Positions 1-7,856 are shown, counted from the stretch's first letter. The stretch is DNA of 64,000 nucleotides from Luteipulveratus flavus (GCF_029439465.1 NZ_JAROAV010000028.1:186001-250000); one strand, 5' to 3'. The notes: generated by a model from the letters alone, not told the origin. Numbers and translations: made by a program.

Positions 1-38
1 GTTGACTCTTCCACGGTGTGAGAGCCCAGGCTGACCGC

Positions 39-857
39 ATGACCGGCACCTCCGATCTCCTGCCCATCGGCCGCTTCTCCGCCCTCACGCGGATCAGCGT
101 CCGGATGCTGCGGCACTACGACGAGCACGACGTCCTGCGACCGGCGTACGTCGACGACGCCACCGGCTACCGGTGGTACGCGACGACCCAGACCGACGAC
201 GCCCTGCTCGTCCGACAGCTGCGCGACGTGGGGTTCGGCGTGCCCGCCATCGGTGCCCTGCTCGCCGCCCGGAACGGCTCCACCTTCGGCCACGCGCTCG
301 ACCAGCAGCGCGCGGTCCTCGTGGACGACCTACGGGTGGCGTCGCACCGCCTCACTCTCATCGACCGGATGCGCGAGGCGCACCACCAGGAGCCGACCAT
401 GGACATCACCATCGACAGCACGCCGTTCGAGGCACGCACCGTCGCCGCGCTGCGCGGCACGATCCCGACCTACGGCGACGAGCAGCAGCTGTGGGACCGG
501 ATCCTCCCCGAGCTCGGCCGGCAGGGCATCGCCCTGACCGGGCCGTGCGGGGCGATCGACCTCGACGAGGAGTACCAGGAGCAGGACGTCGACAAGGAGG
601 TCTTCGTGCCCGTCGCACCCGGCACCGAGGCCGCCGAGCCGCTGGCCGTGCGCGAGCTGCCGGAGCAGCCCGCCGCGCGCGCCGTGGTCACCGGGCCGTA
701 CGAGCAGCTCGCTGAGGCGTGCGACCAGCTCGTCCGCTGGGCCGCCGACCGGGGCACCCCGGGCGTGGCCGGGATGCGCTACGTCTACCTCAACGACCCG
801 AGCACCACCCCGCCGGAGCAGCTGGTCACCGAGATCTACCTGCCGATCAGCGGCTGA
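39..857 (+). CDS. MerR-family transcriptional regulator with GyrI-like effector domain
   Basis: A 272-residue one-component regulator. Residues about 8-78 are a MerR winged helix (GRFSALTRISVRMLRHYDE, then LRPAYVDDATGYRWY), followed by a dimerisation helix. From about residue 120 (MDITIDSTPFEARTVAALRG) to the end lies a GyrI/AraC-E-type small-molecule binding domain, the arrangement of BmrR/TipA-like multidrug sensors. I start at the ATG at 39. A GTG at 18 would add seven residues ahead of the normal MerR N-terminus. No transporter or enzyme target lies beside it in the window, so the ligand and regulon are unknown. The gene ends at a strong hairpin shared with the opposite-strand tRNA. Confidence 0.85.
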   Translation: MTGTSDLLPIGRFSALTRISVRMLRHYDEHDVLRPAYVDDATGYRWYATTQTDDALLVRQLRDVGFGVPAIGALLAARNGSTFGHALDQQRAVLVDDLRVASHRLTLIDRMREAHHQEPTMDITIDSTPFEARTVAALRGTIPTYGDEQQLWDRILPELGRQGIALTGPCGAIDLDEEYQEQDVDKEVFVPVAPGTEAAEPLAVRELPEQPAARAVVTGPYEQLAEACDQLVRWAADRGTPGVAGMRYVYLNDPSTTPPEQLVTEIYLPISG

Positions 858-888
858 TCGGCAGGCGAGGACAGCACGACGGCACGGC

Positions 889-919
889 GAAGGCCCCGGG
901 ACGTGGTCCCGGGGCCTTC
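889..919. terminator. Perfect 14-bp hairpin, probable bidirectional terminator
   Basis: A perfect inverted repeat with arms 889-902 and 906-919 and a 3-nt loop. It sits between the MerR gene (plus strand) and the 3' end of tRNA-Tyr (minus strand). No T-tract follows on either side, as is common for hairpin terminators in high-GC actinobacteria. Confidence 0.75.
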
Positions 920-926
920 TGCACTG

Positions 927-1010
927 TGGTGCCAGGTCAAGGATTCGAACCTTGGAAGCTTTCGCGACGGATTTACAGTCCGTTCCCATTGGCCGCTCGG
1001 GCAACCTGGC
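927..1010 (-). tRNA. tRNA-Tyr (anticodon GTA)
   Basis: Read on the minus strand, an 84-nt class II tRNA. The acceptor stem GCCAGGT pairs with ACCTGGC, the anticodon loop is CTGTAAA with anticodon GTA, a long variable arm follows, and the T arm carries GGTTCGAATCC. The discriminator A and the CCA end are encoded. The gene lies just downstream of the clpP pair on the same strand and is followed by the hairpin at 889-919. In Streptomyces coelicolor a tRNA-Tyr gene near nuo2 and yajQ is, as I recall, the SLP1 attachment site. No integrase or duplicated tRNA 3' end is visible here. Confidence 0.97.
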
Positions 1011-1059
1011 GTGAGTGCACGAGGAGGATAGCAACGGGACCGGGCAGTTCTCCAATCGA

Positions 1060-1662
1060 CTACTCGGCGGCGTCCTTGCGGTAGGCCACCACATGGTCGG
1101 CCAGGCCGTACGCCACCGCGGACTCGGGGTCGAAGATGCGGTCCCGGTCGGTGTCCCTTCGCAGCGTCTCGACCTCCTGCCCGGTGTGCTGGCTGAGTAC
1201 CAGCTCGGCAGCGGCCCGCAGCCGGATGACCTCGTCGGCCTGCAGGATCAGGTCGGGGATGGCGCCCCTCCCCTGCCCGGACGGCTGGCTGAGCAGCACC
1301 CGCGCGTGCGGCAGCACCCCGCGAGCGCCCTTCGTGCCGGCGGCCAGCAGCAGCGCGGCCGTCGAGCAGGCCTGGCCGACGACGGTGGTGGCGATGCGCG
1401 GGCGGACGTACCGCATGGCGTCGTACACCGCGAAGGCCGCGGTCAGGGAGCCGCCGGGCGAGTTGATGTAGAGGTTGATCTCGCGGGTCGGGTCCTGGGA
1501 CTCCAGGTGCAGGATCTGGGCGATCAGCGCGTTGGAGACGCCGTCGTCGATCTCGGTGCCGAGGTAGACGATCCGCTCGGACAGCAGGTGGCTGTAGACG
1601 TCCATCACCCGGTCGCCGCGCGGGTGGCTCGCGATGACGTTGGGGATCGTGTAGGTGCTCAT
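1060..1662 (-). CDS. ClpP-family subunit lacking the catalytic histidine (ClpR-like)
   Basis: A 200-residue ClpP fold protein ([12 protein letters not shown], then [17 protein letters not shown]). Aligned on the family spacing of 49 residues between catalytic His and Asp, the nucleophile Ser100 and Asp174 (in TDRDRIF) are present. The His position is Ser125, in VLLSQPSG instead of the usual MHQP; the codon is clearly AGC. This subunit is therefore probably inactive or strongly impaired alone. Its start overlaps the stop of the upstream clpP gene by four bases (ATGA), so the two are made together and likely form a mixed tetradecamer. Neither clpX nor tig is adjacent, so this looks like an accessory clpP pair and not the main actinobacterial clpP1P2. 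Confidence 0.88.
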   Translation of the reverse strand: MSTYTIPNVIASHPRGDRVMDVYSHLLSERIVYLGTEIDDGVSNALIAQILHLESQDPTREINLYINSPGGSLTAAFAVYDAMRYVRPRIATTVVGQACSTAALLLAAGTKGARGVLPHARVLLSQPSGQGRGAIPDLILQADEVIRLRAAAELVLSQHTGQEVETLRRDTDRDRIFDPESAVAYGLADHVVAYRKDAAE

Positions 1663-2282
1663 CGCGCACCTGCCATCGCGCCCAGCCCGATCCGGGTCCG
1701 CGGCCTGGGGCGTACCTCGTCCAGGTCGTGCAGCACGTCGTCGATGAACCCGTACGCCTTCGCGGCCTCGGCGGTGTACCACCGGTCGCGCAGCGAGTCC
1801 TCGAAGATCCGCTCCACGGTCTGCCCGGTCATCTGCGCCATCAGCGCGAGGACGGTGTCGCGGGTCAGGCGCAGGTCGTCCGCCTGCAGCTCGATGTCGA
1901 CCGCGCTGCCGCCGATGCCGGCCGACCCCTGGTGCATCAGGATCTTGGCGTGCGGCAGGGCGTACCGGTACCCCGGCGTACCCGAGGTGAGCAGGAACTG
2001 CCCTGCGCTGCAGGCGATCCCGAGCGCGAGCGTCGACACGGTGTTCGGGATGAGCCGCATCGTGTCCATGATCGCGAGCATCGCCGGGACGGATCCGCCG
2101 GGCGAGTTGATCCACAGGCTGATGTCGGCCTCGGGGTCGGCCGCCGAGAGCAGGAACAGCTGCGAGCACAGCCGGGTGCCGCCGGCGTCGTCCAGCTCGC
2201 CGTCCAGGAGCAGGATGCGCCGCTCCAGCAGCTGGGTCGCGGACAGCTGGTCCATCGGGTTCGGTGCGCGTTCGTCGCTCAT
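1659..2282 (-). CDS. clpP: ATP-dependent Clp protease proteolytic subunit ClpP
   Basis: A 207-residue serine peptidase subunit with a complete triad: Ser92 ([11 protein letters not shown]), His117 (ILMHQGS) and Asp166 ([11 protein letters not shown]). It forms the first gene of a two-gene clpP operon, and its stop overlaps the start of the second by ATGA. It would assemble in the cytoplasm as heptameric rings that degrade proteins delivered by a Clp ATPase not encoded here. I start at the ATG at 2282 ([12 protein letters not shown]). There is no clear ribosome binding site upstream, so leaderless translation or a start at the internal Met10 are possible. The pairing recalls the Streptomyces clpP3-clpP4 operon, but assignment to that lineage is inference. 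Confidence 0.9.
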   Translation of the reverse strand: MSDERAPNPMDQLSATQLLERRILLLDGELDDAGGTRLCSQLFLLSAADPEADISLWINSPGGSVPAMLAIMDTMRLIPNTVSTLALGIACSAGQFLLTSGTPGYRYALPHAKILMHQGSAGIGGSAVDIELQADDLRLTRDTVLALMAQMTGQTVERIFEDSLRDRWYTAEAAKAYGFIDDVLHDLDEVRPRPRTRIGLGAMAGAR

Positions 2283-2403
2283 GACCGCAACGATCGGCCC
2301 GCCGACGCGCTCGCACCAGGGATCTTCGCTGACGGCAGAGCACGGCATACTCGGGCGCGGCAGCACGCCGTACCGCCGCACCCGCCGTACCCCAGGAGGA
2401 GCC

Positions 2404-2901
2404 ATGGCCGACAGCTCGTTCGACATCGTGAGCAAGACCGACAAGCAGGAGGTCAACAACGCGCTGAACCAGGCGGCCAAGGAGATCTCCACCCGGTACG
2501 ATTTCCGGAACGTCGGCGCGTCGCTGGAGTGGTCCGGCGAGACGATCGTCATGAAGGCGAACTCCGAGGAGCGGGTGCGCGCCGTGCTCGACGTCTTCCA
2601 GACCAAGCTGGTCAAGCGGGGCGTGTCGCTGAAGTCGCTGGAGTACTCCGGCGACGGCGACCCGAAGCCGTCCGGCAAGGAGTACCGCCTGGACGCCACC
2701 CTCAAGGACGGCATCTCCCAGGAGAACGCCAAGAAGATCTCCAAGATCATCCGCGACGAGGGCCCGAAGACGGTCAAGTCCCGCATCGAGGGGGACGAGC
2801 TGCGGGTCACCTCCAAGTCGCGCGACGACCTGCAGGAGGTCCAGCGGCTGCTGAAGTCCGCCGACCTGGACGTCGCCCTGCAGTTCACCAACTACCGATG
2901 A
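2404..2901 (+). CDS. yajQ: YajQ-family nucleotide-binding protein
   Basis: A 165-residue protein of the usual YajQ length, starting [17 protein letters not shown] and ending [11 protein letters not shown], both hallmarks of the family. YajQ proteins fold as two ferredoxin-like domains. Some bind cyclic di-GMP and act through transcription factors, others bind nucleic acid or nucleotides, and the role in actinobacteria is not settled. A good ribosome binding site (AGGAGG) lies a few bases before the ATG. The gene is divergent from the clpP pair, with 121 bp between them for both promoters. The next gene starts inside its stop codon (ATGA), so the two are coupled. Confidence 0.93.
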   Translation: MADSSFDIVSKTDKQEVNNALNQAAKEISTRYDFRNVGASLEWSGETIVMKANSEERVRAVLDVFQTKLVKRGVSLKSLEYSGDGDPKPSGKEYRLDATLKDGISQENAKKISKIIRDEGPKTVKSRIEGDELRVTSKSRDDLQEVQRLLKSADLDVALQFTNYR

Positions 2902-3341
2902 CCTCGCGGCCGGAGGACGTCGCCGCGGTCCGGGCCGTCGTCGAGACGTTCCTCGGCGCGTTCGTCGACGGGCCCGACTCGGTCGACCGCCTCGACGCGC
3001 TGCGGGCGCTGTTCGTCCCCGGCGCGATCGTCGTCGCGACCTGTGGTCGGCCCGAGCCGGCGGTGTACGACGTGGACGGGTTCATCACGCCGCGCCAGGA
3101 GCTGCTCGCCGGCGGGTCGCTCACGGAGTTCACCGAGTGGCCCGAGAGCGGCCGCGTCGAGATGTTCGGCGACATCGCGCACTGGTTCGGCAGCTATTCG
3201 AAGTCCGGGACGCAGGACGGGGAGGCCTTCACCGGCCGCGGGATGAAGTCGATGCAGCTGGTCCGCTTCCCCGAGGGCTGGCGGATCAGCGCGATCGCCT
3301 GGGACGACGAGCGCGAGGGCCTGACGATCGACCAGCCCTGA
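2898..3341 (+). CDS. SnoaL/NTF2-like domain protein
   Basis: A 147-residue cytosolic protein with no signal peptide. Its pattern is an NTF2-like cone: an N-terminal helix pair ([19 protein letters not shown]), then beta strands carrying [12 protein letters not shown] and a final strand pair ([20 protein letters not shown]). Such domains occur in small isomerases, hydrolases and ligand-binding proteins, and no catalytic set is recognisable, so function is unknown. Its ATG overlaps the yajQ stop by four bases, indicating translational coupling. It ends 6 bp from the convergent FrnE-like gene. Confidence 0.75.
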   Translation: MTSRPEDVAAVRAVVETFLGAFVDGPDSVDRLDALRALFVPGAIVVATCGRPEPAVYDVDGFITPRQELLAGGSLTEFTEWPESGRVEMFGDIAHWFGSYSKSGTQDGEAFTGRGMKSMQLVRFPEGWRISAIAWDDEREGLTIDQP

Positions 3342-3347
3342 CCGGGT

Positions 3348-4088
3348 TCAGGCGGGGCGCTCGCAGACGTCGCCCTCACCGGCGCTGCCGCAGCCGCCGG
3401 CGCCGCACCCGCAGCCCCCGCCACAGCCGGACGCGCGCGGCGTCGGCTCGGTGCCGCGGTCGTCGTACGCCTGCTGCAGCCCCGCGAGGAACGTCTCCAC
3501 CGGCTGGGCGCCGGACACGAGGTACTTGCGGTCGAGCACGAACGCCGGCACGGCCTGGATGCCGATCTGCCGGGCGGTCGCCTCGTCGGTGCGGACGTCG
3601 ATACCGAACGCGTCGGACTCCAGCATCTCTGTGACGCCGGCTCGGTCGAGACCGCCCTCGACGGCGAGGTCCACCAGCGTCGGGCGGTCGCCGATGGCGC
3701 GGCCCTCGGAGTACCAGCCGCGCATGATCCGCTCGGTGACCGGCTGCTCCAGGTCGAGGCTGCGCGCGTAGTGGATGACGCGGTGGGCGTCGTGGGAGCT
3801 GCCGCCGCGGATCTGCTCCCACTGGAAGTCCAGCCCGACCGCGGCCGCCTGCTGCGCCATCAGCCGGTGCTGCGCCTCGACCTCGGCGACCGGAGCGCCG
3901 TACTTACGGGCGATCGCCTCCAGGTGCGGCCCCTCGGTGGTCGCGGGCGCCTGTGGGTCCAGCTCGAAGCTGTGCCAGACGACCTCCACCTCGTCGGCGT
4001 GCTCGAACTGCTCCAGCGCGAGCTCCAGGTGGCGTCGACCGATGTGGCAGAACGGGCAGACGATGTCGCTCCAGGCGTCGATGATCAC
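3348..4088 (-). CDS. FrnE-like DsbA-family oxidoreductase with Cys-rich C-terminal tail
   Basis: A 246-residue cytoplasmic thioredoxin-fold enzyme of the FrnE group. The active-site motif CPFC is at residues 11-14. A DsbA-type helical insertion follows, and the cis-proline loop lies in GIQAVPAFVLD. Members are thiol-disulfide oxidoreductases or isomerases acting on small thiols or unfolded proteins. The unusual part is the last 30 residues, where five cysteines sit in a glycine-rich stretch (SGCGGGCGCGAGGCG, then DVCERPA). That looks like a metal or redox tail and is absent from the core family. There is no signal peptide. Substrate is not predictable. Confidence 0.88.
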   Translation of the reverse strand: MIIDAWSDIVCPFCHIGRRHLELALEQFEHADEVEVVWHSFELDPQAPATTEGPHLEAIARKYGAPVAEVEAQHRLMAQQAAAVGLDFQWEQIRGGSSHDAHRVIHYARSLDLEQPVTERIMRGWYSEGRAIGDRPTLVDLAVEGGLDRAGVTEMLESDAFGIDVRTDEATARQIGIQAVPAFVLDRKYLVSGAQPVETFLAGLQQAYDDRGTEPTPRASGCGGGCGCGAGGCGSAGEGDVCERPA

Positions 4089-4121
4089 GGGTTCAACGAT
4101 AAGTCGCCGCGCGGCGCCGGC

Positions 4122-4166
4122 CTAACGGGTGTACAAGCGCGTGACATACGCCGCGTTCGTACACCC
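4122..4166. repeat. 45-bp direct repeat, left copy (imperfect palindrome)
   Basis: Identical over 44 of 45 bases to 5142-5186, exactly 1,020 bp to the right; the one difference is A4135 versus G5155. The core is an inverted repeat with 15-bp arms starting GGGTGTAC and ending GTACACCC around a 10-nt centre. In this copy two of the 15 pairs are disrupted. It lies between the divergent FrnE-like and DUF559 genes. The sequence does not occur elsewhere in the window as far as I can see. Confidence 0.9.
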
Positions 4167-4224
4167 ACCGTGGCTGTCCACAGGGACTCCCGCGACGGTT
4201 CGGCTCTCGCGTCACACTCGGCCG

Positions 4225-5145
4225 GTGCCCGATCGTCACACCCGCCGGCGCCTCGTGGCGCCGCTCGCCCACCGCCAGGGCGGCGTTATCAGCCGCCGAC
4301 AGCTCGCCGCGCTCGGCATCGACCGGCACGACGTGCGATCCGAGGTCACGGCCGGACGGTGGCAGGTCCTTGGCCCGCAAGTGGTGGCCGTTGCCGAGGT
4401 GACCGGCGAGGGGCGGTACGCCGCCGCACTGCTCGGCGTCCGCGGGCTGGCGCGGCTGGACGGCACCTCGGCACTGATCTACTGCGGACTCACCGGCTGG
4501 CGCGAGGACGCCGTCCACGTGTCCGTGCCTCATGACACCCACGTCCGGTCGAGCGCGGGCGTGCGGGTCCACCGGGTGCGAGGGCTGGAACCGCCTGCGG
4601 TCGGCATCGGGCTCGCGACGAGCCATCCGACGTACGCCGTCATCCGTGCCGCGTCCTGGGCTCGCTCGGACCGGGCGGCCGCCACGATCGTCGCCATGGC
4701 CGTCCAGCAGGGCGTGGTCCAGCCGGACCGGCTGATCACGGTGTGGCGGGGCTGGCAGCGCCGCATCGCCCGCCGCGCCCTCATCGACCAGGTCGTGCGC
4801 GACGTGTGCGACGGTGCCCACTCGCTGGGCGAGCTCGACTTCGCCCGGCTGTGCCGCCGCCGTGGCCTGCCCGAGCCCGATCGACAGGTCGTACGCCGGG
4901 GGCCTCGCGGCCGCATCTACCTGGACGTGCGCTGGTCCCGCCTCGGGGTGGTGGTCGAGGTGGACGGCGCGCAGCACGGATGGGGTCTCGCTCCGGTCGA
5001 CGACGCGCTCCGGCAGAACACCGTGGTGCTGGACGGCGACGTGGTTCTGCGCGTCCCGGTGCTCGGCCTGCGGGTGAGCCCAGAGCCGTTCATGGATCAG
5101 GTCGAGCGGGCCCTGGCCGCTGCCGAACGCCGACTCGCCGGCTAA
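4225..5145 (+). CDS. AbiEi-like / DUF559 (PD-(D/E)XK-type) protein
   Basis: A 306-residue protein starting at GTG 4225; earlier in-frame starts would read through the left repeat. Residues about 5-60 look like the winged-helix domain of AbiEi-type antitoxins (LVAPLAHRQGGVISRRQLAALG, then GRWQVLGPQVV). The C-terminal third is a DUF559/Vsr-like nuclease fold: a strand with YLDVRW, then VVEVDGAQH about ten residues on, and VVLRVPVLGL near the end, giving the D, E and H spacing of PD-(D/E)XK enzymes. Such orphan genes are scattered through actinobacterial genomes and their role is unproven. No AbiEii toxin neighbours it. Its TAA stop falls inside the right-hand 45-bp repeat, so repeat and gene form one unit. 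Confidence 0.7.
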   Translation: MPDRHTRRRLVAPLAHRQGGVISRRQLAALGIDRHDVRSEVTAGRWQVLGPQVVAVAEVTGEGRYAAALLGVRGLARLDGTSALIYCGLTGWREDAVHVSVPHDTHVRSSAGVRVHRVRGLEPPAVGIGLATSHPTYAVIRAASWARSDRAAATIVAMAVQQGVVQPDRLITVWRGWQRRIARRALIDQVVRDVCDGAHSLGELDFARLCRRRGLPEPDRQVVRRGPRGRIYLDVRWSRLGVVVEVDGAQHGWGLAPVDDALRQNTVVLDGDVVLRVPVLGLRVSPEPFMDQVERALAAAERRLAG

Positions 5146-5186
5146 CGGGTGTACGAGCGCGTGACATACGCCGCGTTCGTACACCC
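5142..5186. repeat. 45-bp direct repeat, right copy (hairpin, includes the DUF559 stop codon)
   Basis: Right-hand copy of the element at 4122-4166. Here the palindrome is better: arms 5147-5161 and 5172-5186 form 15 pairs with a single G:U in RNA, around a 10-nt loop. It lies between the convergent DUF559 and TetR genes, where a hairpin could end transcription from both. That role would not explain the near-identical copy in front of the same gene. Confidence 0.9.
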
Positions 5187-5191
5187 GTTCA

Positions 5192-5809
5192 TCAGGCGAC
5201 GACCATCCGCAGCGCGGCCTCGGCCTGGTGCTCGGCGATCTGCTCGGGCGTCCAGGGGCCACCGTCCTCGTACCAGCGGGCCACGTCGACGCCCATCCCG
5301 GCGATCGACCGGGCGATCAGCTCGATGTCGTCCAGGCGGAACTCCCCGGACCCCTGGCCGGCGGCGAGCACGTCGTGCATCACCTCGCCGATCTCGTCGC
5401 GCAGCCCGTCGACGACCTCGCGGTGCTCGGCGGTCAGCGCGGCGGCCTCGTAGTAGACGACCCGCGCGGAGGTGTGGTGGGCGGCGTGCCGGTAGGCGAA
5501 CGTCCAGACGAGGGCGCGCAGCTGAGCGGTCGGTGTGTCGTGCTCGACGACGGCCGCGCGGACGGCGTCCAGGATCGCCTGGTGGCCGTGCCGGGAGATC
5601 TGGAAGAGCAGCGACTCCTTGCTCGGGTGGTGGACGTACACCGCGGCCGGGCTCATGCCGGCCGCAGCGGCGATGTCGCGGGTCGTCGTCCCGTGAAAGC
5701 CCTTCTGCGCGAACGCATTCCGCGCCGCCTCGATGATGCCCGCACCCGCAACCGCATCGCCGTCGCGCGGCGTGCGGCCACCCGCACCCGGTCGCGCCAC
5801 CTGCGCCAT
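5192..5809 (-). CDS. TetR-family repressor, probable regulator of the fatty/steroid acyl-CoA cluster
   Basis: A 205-residue TetR protein. The helix-turn-helix spans about residues 23-70 (IIEAARNAFAQKGFHGTTTRDIA, then GMSPAAVYVHHPSKESLL), and the ligand-binding domain contains WTFAYRHAAHHTSARVVYYE. I start at ATG 5809, which has GGAGG upstream. Longer frames reach back through the operator. It is divergent from the acyl-CoA dehydrogenase operon, with a perfect palindrome between them, the standard layout for TetR repressors of lipid or steroid catabolism whose inducer is an acyl-CoA. The half-sites resemble the published KstR2 box (AAGCAAG, 2 nt, CTTGCTT), which suggests but does not prove a KstR2-like role. 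Confidence 0.85.
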   Translation of the reverse strand: MAQVARPGAGGRTPRDGDAVAGAGIIEAARNAFAQKGFHGTTTRDIAAAAGMSPAAVYVHHPSKESLLFQISRHGHQAILDAVRAAVVEHDTPTAQLRALVWTFAYRHAAHHTSARVVYYEAAALTAEHREVVDGLRDEIGEVMHDVLAAGQGSGEFRLDDIELIARSIAGMGVDVARWYEDGGPWTPEQIAEHQAEAALRMVVA

Positions 5810-5909
5810 CTCCCGACCTCCGACACCTCGACGTGCACGGCCGCCGCCCTCGGGGCCGTCGGCAATTCTGCCCTGCGCGTTGACGAGGATCCCGCCGTGA
5901 GGGACGCTA

Positions 5910-5938
5910 AGCAAGCGCTTACCGTGTAAGCGCTTGCT
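5910..5938. promoter_or_regulatory. Perfect 13-bp inverted repeat, probable TetR operator
   Basis: The arms AGCAAGCGCTTAC (5910-5922) and its exact reverse complement (5926-5938) flank a 3-nt spacer. The site ends 26 bp before the acyl-CoA dehydrogenase start and lies about 100 bp upstream of the divergent TetR gene, so one repressor could control both. Each arm contains a KstR2-like AAG-CG-CTT core. Confidence 0.8.
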
Positions 5939-5964
5939 CACCCGCAGACGAAGGAGACCTCCGC

Positions 5965-7110
5965 ATGCCCCGCAACATCTACTCCGAGGACCACGAGGCG
6001 TTCCGTGCGTCGGTGCGCGAGTTCGTCGAGCGGACCCTGGAGCCGCGCGCCGAGGAGATGATCCGCGAGCACGTCATCCCGCGCGACATCTGGCAGGAGG
6101 CGGGCAAGCAGGGCTTCCTCGGCCTGGACATCCCGGAGGAGCTCGGCGGCGCGGGCGCGGGCGACTACCGCTTCAACGCAGTGTTCGCCGAGGAGGTCAG
6201 CGGCTTCACCGCGGCCGTCTCCAGCTGCTTCGGCATCCACGCCGACGTGTGCCCGCCGTACATCGTCGACCTCGGCACCGAGGAGCAGAAGCAGCGCTGG
6301 CTGCCCGGCATCGCCTCCGGCGAGCTGATCTGCTCCATCGGCATGACCGAGCCGTCCGGCGGCTCCGACCTCGCCGCGCTGAAGACCACCGCCGTCCGCG
6401 ACGGCGAGGACTGGGTCATCAACGGCTCCAAGACCTTCATCACCAACGGCCACCAGTGCGACCTCGCGATCGTCGCCGTGCGCACCGACCCCAGCAAGGG
6501 CGCCAAGGGCATCACGCTTTTCGTGCTCGAGGCGGGCACCGAGGGCTTCACCAAGGGCAACAAGCTGGACAAGGTCGGCCAGGTCGAGTCCGACACCTCC
6601 GAGCTGTTCTTCGACAACGTGCGCGTGCCGGACGCCAACCGTCTCGGACCCGAGGGCCAGGGCTTCATCGCGATGATGCAGCGCCTGCCGCAGGAGCGCA
6701 TCGGCGCCGCCGTCTCCAACGTCGCCCACGCGGCGAAGATCCTCGAGGAGACGATCGAGTACACCAAGGAGCGCAAGGCGTTCGGTCAGGCGATCGGCTC
6801 CTTCCAGCACAACAAGTTCAAGCTCGCCGAGCTGGTCACGCGCATCGAGGTGACCCAGGCGTACGTCGACGACTGCGTGGCCGCGCACGCCGAGGGCCGG
6901 CTGACCCCGGTGGACGCCGCGAAGGCCAAGTGGTTCTCCGCCCAGGTCCAGAACGACGTGCTCGACGAGTGCGTGCAGCTGTACGGCGGTTACGGCTTCA
7001 TGAACGAGTACCGGGTGGCCCGTGCCTGGCGCGACGCCCGCGTGACCAAGATCTGGGCCGGCTCGAACGAGATCATGAAGGAGCTGATCGGTCGTGACCT
7101 CGGGCTCTAG
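5965..7110 (+). CDS. Acyl-CoA dehydrogenase (LCAD/isovaleryl type by base position)
   Basis: A 381-residue FAD-dependent acyl-CoA dehydrogenase catalysing alpha,beta-desaturation of an acyl-CoA, passing electrons to ETF. The FAD/substrate signatures are SIGMTEPSGGSDLAAL and QLYGGYGFMNEYRVAR. The common C-terminal catalytic Glu motif (YEGT) reads IWAGSNEIMKEL here, so the base is not in that place. Glu244 in MQRLPQERIG matches the alternative helix-G base used by long-chain and isovaleryl-CoA dehydrogenases. A ribosome binding site (AAGGAG) precedes the ATG, and the operator lies just upstream. It is the first gene of an operon with three SDRs and a hydratase. The natural acyl chain is not predictable. 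Confidence 0.93.
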   Translation: MPRNIYSEDHEAFRASVREFVERTLEPRAEEMIREHVIPRDIWQEAGKQGFLGLDIPEELGGAGAGDYRFNAVFAEEVSGFTAAVSSCFGIHADVCPPYIVDLGTEEQKQRWLPGIASGELICSIGMTEPSGGSDLAALKTTAVRDGEDWVINGSKTFITNGHQCDLAIVAVRTDPSKGAKGITLFVLEAGTEGFTKGNKLDKVGQVESDTSELFFDNVRVPDANRLGPEGQGFIAMMQRLPQERIGAAVSNVAHAAKILEETIEYTKERKAFGQAIGSFQHNKFKLAELVTRIEVTQAYVDDCVAAHAEGRLTPVDAAKAKWFSAQVQNDVLDECVQLYGGYGFMNEYRVARAWRDARVTKIWAGSNEIMKELIGRDLGL

Positions 7111-7855
7111 GTTGTCCGGCAAGGTCGCGATCGTCACGGGCGCGAGCCGCGGCATCGGGTACGCGACCGCGGAGCGTCTGGTCGCCGAGGGCGCGAAGGT
7201 GTGCATCACCGCGCGCAAGCAGGAGGCGCTGGACGAGGCCGCGGCCCGGCTGGGCGGCCCGGAGGTCGCGATCGCGGTCGCCGGGCGCGCGGACGACGCC
7301 GAGCACCAGGCGGACGCGATCGCGCGCACGGCCGAGGCGTTCGGCCGCGTCGACGTGCTGGTCAACAACACCGGCATCAACCCGGCGTACGGGCCGCTGC
7401 TCGACCTGGACCCCGGCGCCGCGCGCAAGATGTTCGACGTCAACGTGCTCTCCGCGCTGGCGTGGACCAAGGCCGTGCACGCCGCCGGGATGAAGGAGCA
7501 CGGCGGCTCGGTCGTCAACGTCGCCTCGATCGCCGGCATCCGCCCGGCGCCGGGCATCGGCATGTACGGCGTCACCAAGGCCGCGCTGATCCACCTCACC
7601 GAGGAGCTCGCGATGGAGCTCGGGCCGAAGGTCCGGGTCAACGCGGTCGCTCCCGCCGTGGTGAAGACGCAGTTCGCGACCGCGCTGTACGAGGGCCGCG
7701 AGGAGCAGGTCTCGGCGCAGTACCCGCTCAAGCGGCTCGGCGTCCCCGAGGACATCGGCTCGGCCGTCGCCTTCCTGGCCTCGGACGACGCGTCCTGGGT
7801 GACCGGCCAGACGATCGTCCTGGACGGCGGCGTGACGCTGCGCGGAGGCGTGTGA
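7094..7855 (+). CDS. SDR-family oxidoreductase (first of three)
   Basis: A 253-residue classical short-chain dehydrogenase/reductase. The cofactor motif TGASRGIG is at about residues 15-22. The usual NNAG is NNTG, and the catalytic set includes Ser in VASIAG and YGVTK. It ends with the normal TGQTIVLDGG strand. The GTG start at 7094 overlaps the acyl-CoA dehydrogenase stop by 17 bases, so it is translationally coupled. By position it could oxidise a 3-hydroxyacyl-CoA formed after desaturation and hydration, but SDR substrates cannot be read from sequence. Confidence 0.88.
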   Translation: MTSGSRLSGKVAIVTGASRGIGYATAERLVAEGAKVCITARKQEALDEAAARLGGPEVAIAVAGRADDAEHQADAIARTAEAFGRVDVLVNNTGINPAYGPLLDLDPGAARKMFDVNVLSALAWTKAVHAAGMKEHGGSVVNVASIAGIRPAPGIGMYGVTKAALIHLTEELAMELGPKVRVNAVAPAVVKTQFATALYEGREEQVSAQYPLKRLGVPEDIGSAVAFLASDDASWVTGQTIVLDGGVTLRGGV

Positions 7856-7856
7856 C

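Noticed and set aside
2283-2403. ClgR- or PopR-type regulator site in front of the clpP pair
   Set aside because: Fragments such as TTCGCT followed by GGCAGA are present but spacing and symmetry do not match the published boxes well enough.
4122-5186. Insertion sequence
   Set aside because: The flanking repeats are direct, the gene has no transposase or recombinase motif, and no terminal inverted repeats or target duplication are visible. Recorded as a repeat-flanked cassette only.
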